From: Aridibaculum aurantiacum
GTDB lineage: Bacteria > Bacteroidota > Bacteroidia > Chitinophagales > Chitinophagaceae
Direction: 5' to 3'
Length of the DNA stretch: 64,000 nucleotides
NCBI RefSeq assembly: GCF_017355875.1
Contig: NZ_JAFEWC010000001.1
Span: 930,001 to 994,000 of the forward strand
In this document: piece after piece, positions 17,841 through 25,414 of the stretch
How the letters are laid out: the number at the start of each line of letters is the position of its first letter
Numbering within the stretch: position 1 is the stretch's first letter
Program-made: the position numbers and the translations under genes
Notes under the pieces: generated by a model
What the model was told of the DNA's origin: nothing
What the model saw: the letters and a program-made list of their open reading frames with translations, nothing else
The model's database searches: none

Positions 17841-18239
17841 TCAGTAAATACTAGAACTGGCTTCGGCCTGGTGTAAGATCTTTAATTGCATAACAGTAGA
17901 AATAGAATGCGCTCTTTGCTTGGCCAGTTCTGCTTTCTCTCCCTCAAATAACTCATCTACAGTTTGTACAAAGAGGCGCAGCCAAACTGCAAAATGTTCC
18001 TTCGTAAGCTTCCTGAAAAAATGCAACTGGCTATGTACCTGCATAGGGTTGCCAGTATAACCGCCGGTATAAAACAAAACATTCATCCAAAACTTATCCA
18101 GCAGTTGCAGGTGCTGATCCCATTTGTTTTCCAATGCATATTCAAATAGTGGCGCCAGCATTTCATCCTGCAGCACCTTGCCATAAAACTGGCGTACCAA
18201 TAGCTTTACCTCTTCCTCTCCATTAATTGTTGTTTTCAT
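17841..18239 (-). CDS. Group III truncated haemoglobin
   Basis: A 132-residue globin of the truncated group III (P) type. The sequence shows VRQFYGKVLQDEMLAPLF (helices A/B), DKFWMNVLFYTGGYTGNPMQVHSQL with the distal-side Trp/Tyr region, and the proximal helix around HFAVWLRLFVQTVDELF, with the heme-binding His in EHFAVW. Such globins bind O2 or NO, and several are linked to NO detoxification. It is the last gene of the nos operon, starting 1 nt after nosY ends, so it is probably co-transcribed with and serves in NO/N2O metabolism; this role is inferred from context. Confidence 0.88.
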   Translation of the reverse strand: MKTTINGEEEVKLLVRQFYGKVLQDEMLAPLFEYALENKWDQHLQLLDKFWMNVLFYTGGYTGNPMQVHSQLHFFRKLTKEHFAVWLRLFVQTVDELFEGEKAELAKQRAHSISTVMQLKILHQAEASSSIY

Positions 18240-18240
18240 A

Positions 18241-19008
18241 CTAAAGGTCTTTTTTATTGAAACGATTTATTGCCAGCCATGTTGGCGAAATGATCCACAG
18301 CAGTATGACCACGCTTATGAATACATAGCCATACCAGCCCGTAAAGAAGTCGGCGAATACTGCACCTGTATAACCCATCATTGCAGACATATCCATTTGC
18401 AGCAGTACCAATATGCGGCTAAGATCAATTGGATTAAGCGCTGTAAGTGCAATGGATGCCTGCTCTAAAGGATAATCGCTGAACTGGTAAATAATGAACA
18501 GCAGCAATGCATCAAATATGATACTAAAGTAAAACCATAATAAAATAGAAACACCTATTCCTTTTGCTTTATCGCGGGTTATAACACTAGCCAATAATGC
18601 CAATGCAACAAAGATGGCCGTCAACAGTATAGCTGAAATAACCAGTACCAGGCCTGTGATACTCTGGTCGTAGATCAGCACAGGTAAGCCAATACCTACC
18701 AATACTGCCATGATCAACGATAAGGTTAATCCTGTATATAAACTACTGATAAGGCTTGTGCGCTTGACCGGTTGCGATACCAATAGCTCTATGAATTCTG
18801 CAGAATTATAAACATAGATGGTAGAAAAGATAATGCTAAGCAAAGGAACTATGAGCAATGAAACATTCATTAAGCTCAGTAAACCTTTTGCTGAATTGTC
18901 TTCGAGGCTGAACATGCCAAACGACAATAGCAAAAGGAAGATCGTATAGCCGATAACAATCTTGTTGCGCACTATATCGATGATAACATATTTGATTAGC
19001 TTCTTCAT
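18241..19008 (-). CDS. nosY: NosY, ABC transporter permease for nitrous oxide reductase maturation
   Basis: A 255-residue ABC-2 type permease with six hydrophobic segments (about 12-30, 50-72, 95-118, 127-148, 155-180 and 225-248). The start RNKIVIGYTIFLLLLSFGMF and the FIELLVSQPVKRTSL motif fit NosY. With NosF it forms the transporter that, together with NosD and NosL, supplies copper or sulfur species for assembly of the CuZ and CuA centres of NosZ. It lies 1 nt from nosF upstream and 1 nt from the globin gene downstream, so the three are tightly coupled. Confidence 0.88.
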   Translation of the reverse strand: MKKLIKYVIIDIVRNKIVIGYTIFLLLLSFGMFSLEDNSAKGLLSLMNVSLLIVPLLSIIFSTIYVYNSAEFIELLVSQPVKRTSLISSLYTGLTLSLIMAVLVGIGLPVLIYDQSITGLVLVISAILLTAIFVALALLASVITRDKAKGIGVSILLWFYFSIIFDALLLFIIYQFSDYPLEQASIALTALNPIDLSRILVLLQMDMSAMMGYTGAVFADFFTGWYGYVFISVVILLWIISPTWLAINRFNKKDL

Positions 19009-19009
19009 A

Positions 19010-19714
19010 TCAATTGTTTTGCATTACAAAAGCAATAGCCTTTGAAAGTTGTTTTTGGCCTGTGTCTTCCTGTAGCTGGTCAAAAGATTTATGAAACTTC
19101 AGCCTGCCATCCTGCATGTAAATGATCTGCGTGATAATATCATCCAGGTCACTTAGGACATGCGATGTAATAAGTATAAGTTTTCCATTCTTCTTTTCCT
19201 TCCTGATCTTGCTTTTAAGTATCTCTGTAGATACAGGATCTAAGCCTGCTGTAGGCTCATCCAGTATCAGTACATCTGGCCTGAACATGAACGCAAGACA
19301 GGCGCCTACCTTTTGCCTGGTACCGCCCGATAAAGTACTCATTCTTTTATCCATCAGTTTAGGTAGGTCAAATTCCTCTACCAGTTCTTCATCCAAAGGC
19401 TGGTCAGATTTGCGCAGGTCTTTCATCATATCTATCACCTGGCTGATCTTCATGTTGTCAGGAAACCTGCCGATCTGCGGCATATAACCTATCCGGCTCC
19501 TGTACTGCCAGTCGTGCTTTATGTTGTGGTTGTTGAATGTGATGAAGCCACTATCTGGTACCACCATTCCAAGGAGACACTTGATAAAAGTAGTTTTACC
19601 TGAACCATTCGGTCCTATCAAGGCTATGCTCTCTCCCTTATTGCACGACACGTTGATTGAATCAAGTGCTGTAAGCTTTCCAAACTTCTTCGTAACATTT
19701 GTTGCTAGTATCAT
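19010..19714 (-). CDS. nosF: NosF, ABC transporter ATP-binding protein
   Basis: A 234-residue ATPase with all motifs: Walker A GPNGSGKTT (about 34-42), Q-loop in YMPQIG, signature LSGGTRQK (about 137), Walker B VLILDEP (about 157-163), and switch His in TSHVLSD. It energises the NosFY(D) transporter for NosZ copper-centre maturation. It lies between nosD and nosY on the same strand, consistent with the conserved nosDFY order. Confidence 0.92.
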   Translation of the reverse strand: MILATNVTKKFGKLTALDSINVSCNKGESIALIGPNGSGKTTFIKCLLGMVVPDSGFITFNNHNIKHDWQYRSRIGYMPQIGRFPDNMKISQVIDMMKDLRKSDQPLDEELVEEFDLPKLMDKRMSTLSGGTRQKVGACLAFMFRPDVLILDEPTAGLDPVSTEILKSKIRKEKKNGKLILITSHVLSDLDDIITQIIYMQDGRLKFHKSFDQLQEDTGQKQLSKAIAFVMQNN

Positions 19715-19763
19715 ACAGACATTTGTTTTGAATTTTCATCATGGCACCAAAGCTGCTTTACTG

Positions 19764-20993
19764 CTACTTCAGTGGTTTCATCAGTGGTGTCTCATCTTTC
19801 AGATCAATTGGAGTAATAGCAGGCACCACGCGTTCTGCTTTATCCATCACCTTTACCATAAAACTGCGAAGCAGGATAGAAGCAGCAGGTATTTTTTCTA
19901 CTACCATACTATACAGGCTTACCGGTTGATAAGGTATGTCGCCATAGTTGTCTTTGTTTCTATCGTAGCCTTCATATTTATCCCAGTAGTTAGTGCTAAA
20001 AGAATTTAATTGCACGCTGCCATTTGTGCCTACATCAAAAGTGTTGGCTATAAAGTTGTTTTTTGTAACAGTGTTATTTGCACAGCTCGATTGTACACGC
20101 AGCGCCCAACCATTGCTTTTAAAAAGGTTTTGAAAAATGTTGATCCTGTTGGTGCCCTCCATATACACGCCAACGGTGTTGTTGATAAATCTGTTGTACT
20201 TAATAACACCATCTGAAATTTCTTTCAAGAGAATACCATATGCTGCACTGCCCCAATTGTCTTCAAAATGATTGGCTATCATCATCACTTGTTTTGAGAA
20301 CATAACAGCTACACCTGCTCCATTATTTTTAAAAGAATTATTCATGTAGATGTCGTTGTTGCTAAACATGAAGTGTAAGCCATACCGAATGTTTTCAAAG
20401 CTGTTGTTGCCTTGTATAACAGAGTTGGTAACAAACTCAAAGTAGATCCCATCGCGGTGACCGCTGAGCGTGTTGTTTCTAATTCTTATGTTGTCGCTCT
20501 TCCAGCAGTGTATAGCATTGCCTGATTGAATTTCATTTACAGGATTTCCCTTCACTATGTTCTCTTCAATTGTTGTCCAGCTGGCATTCTGCAGGTAAAT
20601 GCCAAATGAATTGTTGTGCAGTTTGTTTTTGCGTATAGTAACATAGCTGCTATTGATCACCTTCACCGCTGCCCAATCATATGAACTAGAGTATCCGCTG
20701 TTGTTGATTTCAAAGCCTTCTATAATTACATTGTTTGCCTCTACCTGTAGTATCTCTCTTTTGTTTTCTCCATCCAGTACAGGCCAATTAATTCCTCTTA
20801 AGTGCAGTGGCTTGTTTACAAGAAAAGAATTGCCTTTATAGATGCCTGGATATACATGAATGATATCACCTGCACTAGCAGCAGCTATAGCCTGCTCAAT
20901 AGCAGGATATTTTTTACCTTTTCCTACTTCAAGTGTAGCACCATCAGTTGCTGCAAATACAAACAAGAACAGTATGGTCAATAGCTGCTTCAT
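19764..20993 (-). CDS. nosD: NosD, periplasmic copper-processing beta-helix protein
   Basis: A secreted right-handed parallel beta-helix protein of about 409 residues. It has a signal peptide (MKQLLTILFLFVFAATDG) and many CASH-type repeats with the pattern xIxxNxFxNNxxGIYLxxS between residues 100 and 330. NosD works with NosF, NosY and NosL in delivering copper to NosZ. The ATG at 20993 was chosen because it opens directly into the signal peptide and sits 2 nt after the nosL stop; an ATG nine codons earlier would overlap nosL and add a charged stretch before the signal. Spacing to nosF is 49 bp. Confidence 0.92.
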   Translation of the reverse strand: MKQLLTILFLFVFAATDGATLEVGKGKKYPAIEQAIAAASAGDIIHVYPGIYKGNSFLVNKPLHLRGINWPVLDGENKREILQVEANNVIIEGFEINNSGYSSSYDWAAVKVINSSYVTIRKNKLHNNSFGIYLQNASWTTIEENIVKGNPVNEIQSGNAIHCWKSDNIRIRNNTLSGHRDGIYFEFVTNSVIQGNNSFENIRYGLHFMFSNNDIYMNNSFKNNGAGVAVMFSKQVMMIANHFEDNWGSAAYGILLKEISDGVIKYNRFINNTVGVYMEGTNRINIFQNLFKSNGWALRVQSSCANNTVTKNNFIANTFDVGTNGSVQLNSFSTNYWDKYEGYDRNKDNYGDIPYQPVSLYSMVVEKIPAASILLRSFMVKVMDKAERVVPAITPIDLKDETPLMKPLK

Positions 20994-20995
20994 GA

Positions 20996-21994
20996 TTATC
21001 GCTTTTCTATTTCTTGCCACGATAGAATAGTACTGCTGTTTGATGCAGCAGCTTTTTCTGCATCTGCTTTATCAGTAAATGCAGCGGTATTGCCACCCAT
21101 CGGACTGCGCAATTCTTCACCATGAACAAACAGTAATTCTTCTGCTTTCACCAGTTCTTTTTTGCCGCTAAAATCCTGGATGTATACTGTTCCTTTTGCC
21201 GTTGATTTATTTAAATAAGCCTGCAAGCAAAGCAGGTCATCAAACCTGAATACTTTTCCTTTTGTAGTTACCCACTCGCTGCCAAAGCGTTTATCCATGA
21301 TGGTCATTTTGCAGTGTTCACATGCATCGCTTCCATATTTTATAGCCTGTGGTTGGGTTGAACAACTTTGTAACATCACAAGCAAAACAAACGCAGGTAC
21401 AACTTGCATTTTAGCAGGCAGCCACTTAGGCTGAACCAGTAGAAAGAAGGCTGCTGCCAGCAATAAACCAGCACCTATAAATAACCATCCGCCAATGTCG
21501 GGAATTGAGTAAGCGCCAAAATTCAACAACTCTTTAAAACCTATGAGCGGTGGCTGGTAAGCCATGCCCGGAACTTGTATAGCAGCATTGGGATCAAGAT
21601 TATGCCCGTAATTATATTCCCAACGGTAGAAGTCTGCCATGGAGACTATAGCTACTAACATAAACAATGCGATATACATGTAGTAGAACTTTTTGTTGTT
21701 GATTAAGGCTGCTACAAATGCAAGCAATACGAGTCCTGAAATAATGTATGGAAGCAAAGTGAATTCAATGAAGTTGGAGGTGTCCAGGTGCTGCATACCG
21801 ATGTAGTGGTTTAATGTATTGATGATGTCTATATCTCCGGCAAGACCATTAGCATAAATAAGCATGGTTAAGCCTTCAGGATACTGTGGTGCATCCAGTT
21901 CTATACGCCATATAGGTAGAAATATAGCACCCGCCAGTATGATAGCAGCTGATGCTACTAGTATTCTTGCCCACCTGTTACTATTGTTCTTCAT
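20996..21994 (-). CDS. nosL: NosL copper chaperone fused to an N-terminal membrane domain
   Basis: About 332 residues in two parts. The first 200 residues have four or five transmembrane helices (first helix about 10-30, others near 80-105, 108-130, 165-190) with the soluble segment IWRIELDAPQYPEGL. The C-terminal part (about 205-332) is a NosL domain with the Cu(I)-binding type motif ACEHCKMTIMDKRFGSE and FRFDDLLCLQ. At the joint, MQVVPAFVLLVMLQSC looks like a complete lipoprotein signal with a lipobox Cys, so the C-terminal domain resembles a stand-alone NosL lipoprotein in frame behind a membrane protein. ATG at 21994 was chosen; the two preceding codons open with GTG. NosL delivers copper to NosZ. 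The fusion is visible; whether an internal start also yields free NosL is unknown. Confidence 0.87.
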   Translation of the reverse strand: MKNNSNRWARILVASAAIILAGAIFLPIWRIELDAPQYPEGLTMLIYANGLAGDIDIINTLNHYIGMQHLDTSNFIEFTLLPYIISGLVLLAFVAALINNKKFYYMYIALFMLVAIVSMADFYRWEYNYGHNLDPNAAIQVPGMAYQPPLIGFKELLNFGAYSIPDIGGWLFIGAGLLLAAAFFLLVQPKWLPAKMQVVPAFVLLVMLQSCSTQPQAIKYGSDACEHCKMTIMDKRFGSEWVTTKGKVFRFDDLLCLQAYLNKSTAKGTVYIQDFSGKKELVKAEELLFVHGEELRSPMGGNTAAFTDKADAEKAAASNSSTILSWQEIEKR

Positions 21995-22015
21995 ACACAC
22001 AGTTTTTAAAAAAAG

Positions 22016-22044
22016 GATAAGGGGGTGCTTGCCCCCCCCTTATC
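22016..22044 (-). terminator. Rho-independent terminator between nosZ and nosL
   Basis: On the minus strand, GATAAGGGGG pairs with CCCCCTTATC around a C/G-rich loop, followed by CCTTTTTTTAAAAA. It lies 11 bp after the nosZ stop and 22 bp before nosL, so it could attenuate transcription and give more nosZ than accessory mRNA. Confidence 0.75.
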
Positions 22045-22054
22045 ATGGTTGTAT

Positions 22055-24073
22055 TTATTTCTTAGCCTTACCTGTGCTGCCGCCTGCAGGTGCTTTAGAA
22101 GCTGTATTGCTACCGTTGTTGGTGCCCATGCTCCATGCTAATGGTACATTAGAATTTGCCGGGGAAACTCTTACATATCCCTGCATCTCCTGGTGTAGTG
22201 CGCTACAGAAGTCAGTACAGTAGATAGGGAAGATGCCCACACGATCTGGAACCCATTTAAGTGTCGATGTTTCACCAGGCATAATCAGAAGCTCTGCATT
22301 GGCTGCACCTTTTACAGCAAAGCCATGCGGTACATCCCAATCTTGCTCAAGGTTCGTAACATGGAAATACACTTCATCTCCAAGCCTGATACCTTCTATG
22401 TTATCGGGCGAAAAATGTGAGCGTATAGCAGTAGCGTATACATGCACTTTGTTTCCTTCACGTACTACCTTGGTTTCACCTTCACCTTTCGCTACACGTG
22501 GATGCTCGTTCTCTTCTATCTTATATATTTTAGTAGAGTTCTTAGACACTTTTTCTGCGGCAATAGCTTGTGCGTAATGCGGTTCACCAATGGTCGGAAA
22601 GTCTAAGATCAATTGCATTTTCTCGCCACTGATGTCGAATATCTGCGCACTCTGCGAAAGCTCTGGTCCTGTAGGCAGGTAACGATCTTTGGTGATCTTG
22701 TTATACGCTACCAGGTATTTGGCATTTGGTTTTCTTGAGTCGCCACCAGGTATCATCAGGTGACCAATAGAATAGTAAGTAGGAACGCGATCTAGAACTT
22801 TCAGATCTTTGATGTTCCATTTCACTACTTCTGAAGAAACAAAGAAAGAAGTGTAAGCATTTCCTTTACCATCGAATTGTGTGTGTAAAGGTCCAAGACC
22901 CGGCTTAGGTACCTCGCCATACAAAGCAGCTTCGTACTTGATGATTGGAATACCATCGTATTCTCCATCATATTGTTTGCCTTCTATAGCTTTTATCATT
23001 TTCTGATAAGAGAAAACAGGAATAAGAGCCGCCAGTTTACCACTGCCTACCATGTATTCTCCTGTAGGATCCACATCAATGCCGTGAGGAGATTTAGGAC
23101 AAGGGATCATGTAGCAGATATCTTTCAGAACTGTAGGATCCAGTGAGAGCACCTCTGTACGTATTTCAGATTTGGTAGAGTGTGTTTTCTCATCATAGAT
23201 ATTATGCGCATACTTCACCTGCTTCTTTACACCCTTACCTGCTTTTATATATTCTTCTGCTTTCTTCCAGTTCACTGCCATCACGAAGTCTTTATCCCGT
23301 TGTGATGCATTAACCTCCAGCAATGTGTTTGCTTTTTCGGAATTATAGCAGCTGAAGAAAAACCATCCATGGCTAGGACCTTTACCTGCAGAAGCAAGAT
23401 CGAAGTTTACACCTGGTGTTTGTAGTTGGAAAGCAATGTCCATATTGCCGCTGTTCTTATCAATGCCAATAAAGCTGATGGTGCCTTTAAAGTTTTCTTT
23501 GTAAGTGTTAATTGGAACATCAGGATTATCTGTAGGCACACTAAAACGAGTACCTGCTACTACATATTCGGTATTCTCTGTCAGGTAAGGAGAAGAGTGA
23601 TTGCCTGCACTATTCGGCAGTTCAATGATCTCTGCTGTGCGGAAAGTTTTAAGATCAATACGTGCTACACGTGGTGTGTTGTTACCATTTGCAAACACCC
23701 ATCTTCCATCTGTTTCGCCATTTGTTTGTGATATCTGGGTATGATGGAGATCGTCCCATGGTGTGAAGCCATGCGAAGTGGTAAGCATGCCTTTTGTTTC
23801 TTCGCTGTAGCCATAGCCTTTTTCAGGGTCTACAGAGAATACAGGAATAACTCTTAACAATCTTCCGCTAGGAAGACCGTATACAGACATCTGGCCGCTA
23901 AAGCCACCAGAAACGAAGTTGTAAAATTCATCGTGTTTACCGGGGGCTACATAAGCTTTTTGAGCAGCGTCGCCGCCTACTGCGCTTGCATTAGATTTTG
24001 GTTTACAAGAACCAAAAGGTAAGGCTGTTGCCAGGGCTACGGAAGCCAATGCAATCGTTGTTCTAAATTTCAT
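22055..24073 (-). CDS. nosZ: Nitrous oxide reductase NosZ, clade II (Sec-dependent)
   Basis: A 672-residue periplasmic multicopper enzyme that reduces N2O to N2. It starts with a Sec-type or lipoprotein signal ending LPFGSCKPK and has no twin-arginine motif, as in clade II enzymes. A seven-bladed propeller follows with CuZ ligands in DDLHHTQISQTNGETDGRW, GPSHGWFFFSC, PKSPHGIDVDPTGEY, GPLHTQFDGKGNAY and EPHYAQA. The C-terminal cupredoxin domain has the CuA motif CTDFCSALHQEM near residues 615-630. The length is normal and no disruption is seen. It is preceded by a cytochrome c gene that probably feeds electrons and is followed by nosLDFY. No nosR or nosX is present, typical of clade II clusters. 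Confidence 0.96.
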   Translation of the reverse strand: MKFRTTIALASVALATALPFGSCKPKSNASAVGGDAAQKAYVAPGKHDEFYNFVSGGFSGQMSVYGLPSGRLLRVIPVFSVDPEKGYGYSEETKGMLTTSHGFTPWDDLHHTQISQTNGETDGRWVFANGNNTPRVARIDLKTFRTAEIIELPNSAGNHSSPYLTENTEYVVAGTRFSVPTDNPDVPINTYKENFKGTISFIGIDKNSGNMDIAFQLQTPGVNFDLASAGKGPSHGWFFFSCYNSEKANTLLEVNASQRDKDFVMAVNWKKAEEYIKAGKGVKKQVKYAHNIYDEKTHSTKSEIRTEVLSLDPTVLKDICYMIPCPKSPHGIDVDPTGEYMVGSGKLAALIPVFSYQKMIKAIEGKQYDGEYDGIPIIKYEAALYGEVPKPGLGPLHTQFDGKGNAYTSFFVSSEVVKWNIKDLKVLDRVPTYYSIGHLMIPGGDSRKPNAKYLVAYNKITKDRYLPTGPELSQSAQIFDISGEKMQLILDFPTIGEPHYAQAIAAEKVSKNSTKIYKIEENEHPRVAKGEGETKVVREGNKVHVYATAIRSHFSPDNIEGIRLGDEVYFHVTNLEQDWDVPHGFAVKGAANAELLIMPGETSTLKWVPDRVGIFPIYCTDFCSALHQEMQGYVRVSPANSNVPLAWSMGTNNGSNTASKAPAGGSTGKAKK

Positions 24074-24096
24074 ATTTGTTATTTGAGGTGAGGGTA

Positions 24097-24576
24097 TTAT
24101 TTAACGCCATCTACTTTGCGCATGTACTCGTACACCTGCCTTGCTTCTTCATCAGTTAGGTTTTGGTTGGGCATGCGCACCAGGCATATTTCAAGTGATT
24201 TAATAGCTTCAGGATCTTTTTCCAACATCTCTTCGGTGTTGGTTATAAAGTTCATGATCCATTCAGGTGTTCTTCTTTTTGTTACATCTTTCCAGCCTGG
24301 CCCTACAAGCTTTTCGTCGCTTAGCTTATGGCACGACAGGCATTTTGTTTTAGATACCGCTTCACCTTTATCGGCCATGGAGTGATCAAGTGCTGCAGGC
24401 ACTTCTACATTTTGAAATTTGCCAATGCCTTTAGGATTGGCTGCGGCTACAGTGCTGGCTGCAGTTGGCTCGCCTTTTGGTTCAGTGCCGGGTATGGGTT
24501 TGTGTTCGCCGCCGCCACAAGCATATATGGCTATGGCTGCAATTGCTACAAAAGTTGAAGTGATTAACTTTTTCAT
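24097..24576 (-). CDS. Lipoprotein cytochrome c, probable electron donor to NosZ
   Basis: A 159-residue monohaem cytochrome c. It has a lipoprotein signal with lipobox IYAC (Cys20), a flexible Pro/Ala/Thr-rich linker to about residue 60, the haem motif CLSCH (about 79-83), LVGPGWKDV, and a Met ligand in VRMPNQNLTDEEA near residue 135, followed by the closing helix. It is the first gene of the nos operon, 23 bp before nosZ. In clade II nos clusters such cytochromes are thought to replace the NosR/NosX electron path. Direct electron transfer to NosZ is inferred. Confidence 0.9.
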   Translation of the reverse strand: MKKLITSTFVAIAAIAIYACGGGEHKPIPGTEPKGEPTAASTVAAANPKGIGKFQNVEVPAALDHSMADKGEAVSKTKCLSCHKLSDEKLVGPGWKDVTKRRTPEWIMNFITNTEEMLEKDPEAIKSLEICLVRMPNQNLTDEEARQVYEYMRKVDGVK

Positions 24577-24644
24577 TGCTTGTACTTTTTATTGTTAGTG
24601 TTGACTTGTAAGTGCAAGAGTAATTTCAACTTCAGCCGCGCTTT

Positions 24645-24658
24645 ATGACTCAAATCAT
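24645..24658. promoter_or_regulatory. Candidate Crp/Fnr-family operator, site 1 (ATGACTCAAATCAT)
   Basis: This palindrome (ATGA...TCAT) matches 13 of 14 positions of the site at 25354-25367. It lies in the divergent spacer, 69 bp from the cytochrome c/nosZ start and 62 bp from the regulator start. The TGA-N6-TCA layout fits Crp/Fnr-type sites. Confidence 0.6.
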
Positions 24659-24673
24659 TTTCAAGCAAAAAGC

Positions 24674-24685
24674 TGATAACAATCA
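24674..24685. promoter_or_regulatory. Candidate FNR-box-like operator, site 2 (TGATAACAATCA)
   Basis: TGAT-N4-ATCA matches eight of ten positions of the classical TTGAT-N4-ATCAA box. It is centred about 41 bp upstream of the Crp/Fnr gene start. Directly beyond it ATCTAAAA...TTTTAGAT (24685-24704) forms a separate AT-rich dyad that could be in the leader. Confidence 0.5.
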
Positions 24686-24720
24686 TCTAAAATCTTTTTT
24701 AGATCAGTGACTTTTGATGT

Positions 24721-25353
24721 ATGCCAAATGAAACACCTGTCATGCAGTTTGAAGAAGTGATCAATTCTGACCTTTTATTAGCGTGGGGTGGTAATCTTAA
24801 GCATTATGAAAAGGATGCACTTATTTTTTTAGAGGACCAGCATCCACGTTTTTACCACCAGGTAGTGGAGGGCAAAATAAAGATGTATAGTACTACCGAA
24901 GAAGGAAAAGAATTCATTCAAGGTTTTTTTTCTCCCGGTCAAAGTTTTGGCGAGCCGCCTTTATTTACACCTGGTGTATATCCTGCTTCAGCCATTGCAG
25001 TAGAGCCATCTATTGTCATACGGTTGCATGTTGATAGCTTCAAACAATTATTGAAAGATAATTTTGATATACATTATAAAGTGACCTGCATGATGGCGCA
25101 GCGCATTTTGAATAAAGCAAATAATTTAAAAGAAATATCCTGTAATAATCCTGCGCATCGCATTCTTTCTATTCTAAAAACTTATAAAAAGGATCGTGCT
25201 GATGCAGCTACCAACCAAAGAATTAGAATTGATTTTACACGACAGGAAATAGCAGATATGAGCGGCCTGCGCGTGGAAACAGTTATCAGAACGATGCGGC
25301 ACCTTCACGATGATAATATTCTCGTTATCGAAAAAGGGAAAGTTTATTACTAG
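24721..25353 (+). CDS. Crp/Fnr family transcriptional regulator
   Basis: A 210-residue regulator. Residues about 20-125 are a cNMP-binding-type jelly roll (VVEGKIKMYSTTEEGKEF, FFSPGQSFGEPPLF); residues about 150-208 are a Crp winged helix-turn-helix with RIDFTRQEIADMSGLRVETVIRTMRHL. It lacks the N-terminal four-cysteine cluster of FNR, so it is not an Fe-S oxygen sensor of that kind. It may be a DNR-like haem or effector-binding sensor of NO or low oxygen; this is inferred from the neighbourhood. It sits divergent from the nos operon and upstream of the NO-defence genes, with matching palindromes in both promoter regions. Confidence 0.92.
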   Translation: MPNETPVMQFEEVINSDLLLAWGGNLKHYEKDALIFLEDQHPRFYHQVVEGKIKMYSTTEEGKEFIQGFFSPGQSFGEPPLFTPGVYPASAIAVEPSIVIRLHVDSFKQLLKDNFDIHYKVTCMMAQRILNKANNLKEISCNNPAHRILSILKTYKKDRADAATNQRIRIDFTRQEIADMSGLRVETVIRTMRHLHDDNILVIEKGKVYY

Positions 25354-25367
25354 ATGATTCAAATCAT
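25354..25367. promoter_or_regulatory. Candidate Crp/Fnr-family operator, site 3 (ATGATTCAAATCAT)
   Basis: A palindrome with perfect 6-bp arms (ATGATT/AATCAT) begins right after the regulator stop codon and 47 bp before the next start. It differs from site 1 by a single base. The two copies are the best internal evidence for a shared regulator of the nos operon and the 25415-29192 genes. Confidence 0.65.
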
Positions 25368-25414
25368 AAAAGCTATTCTTTGAATGGTTTCATTTTGCTT
25401 ATCAATACGGCAGA

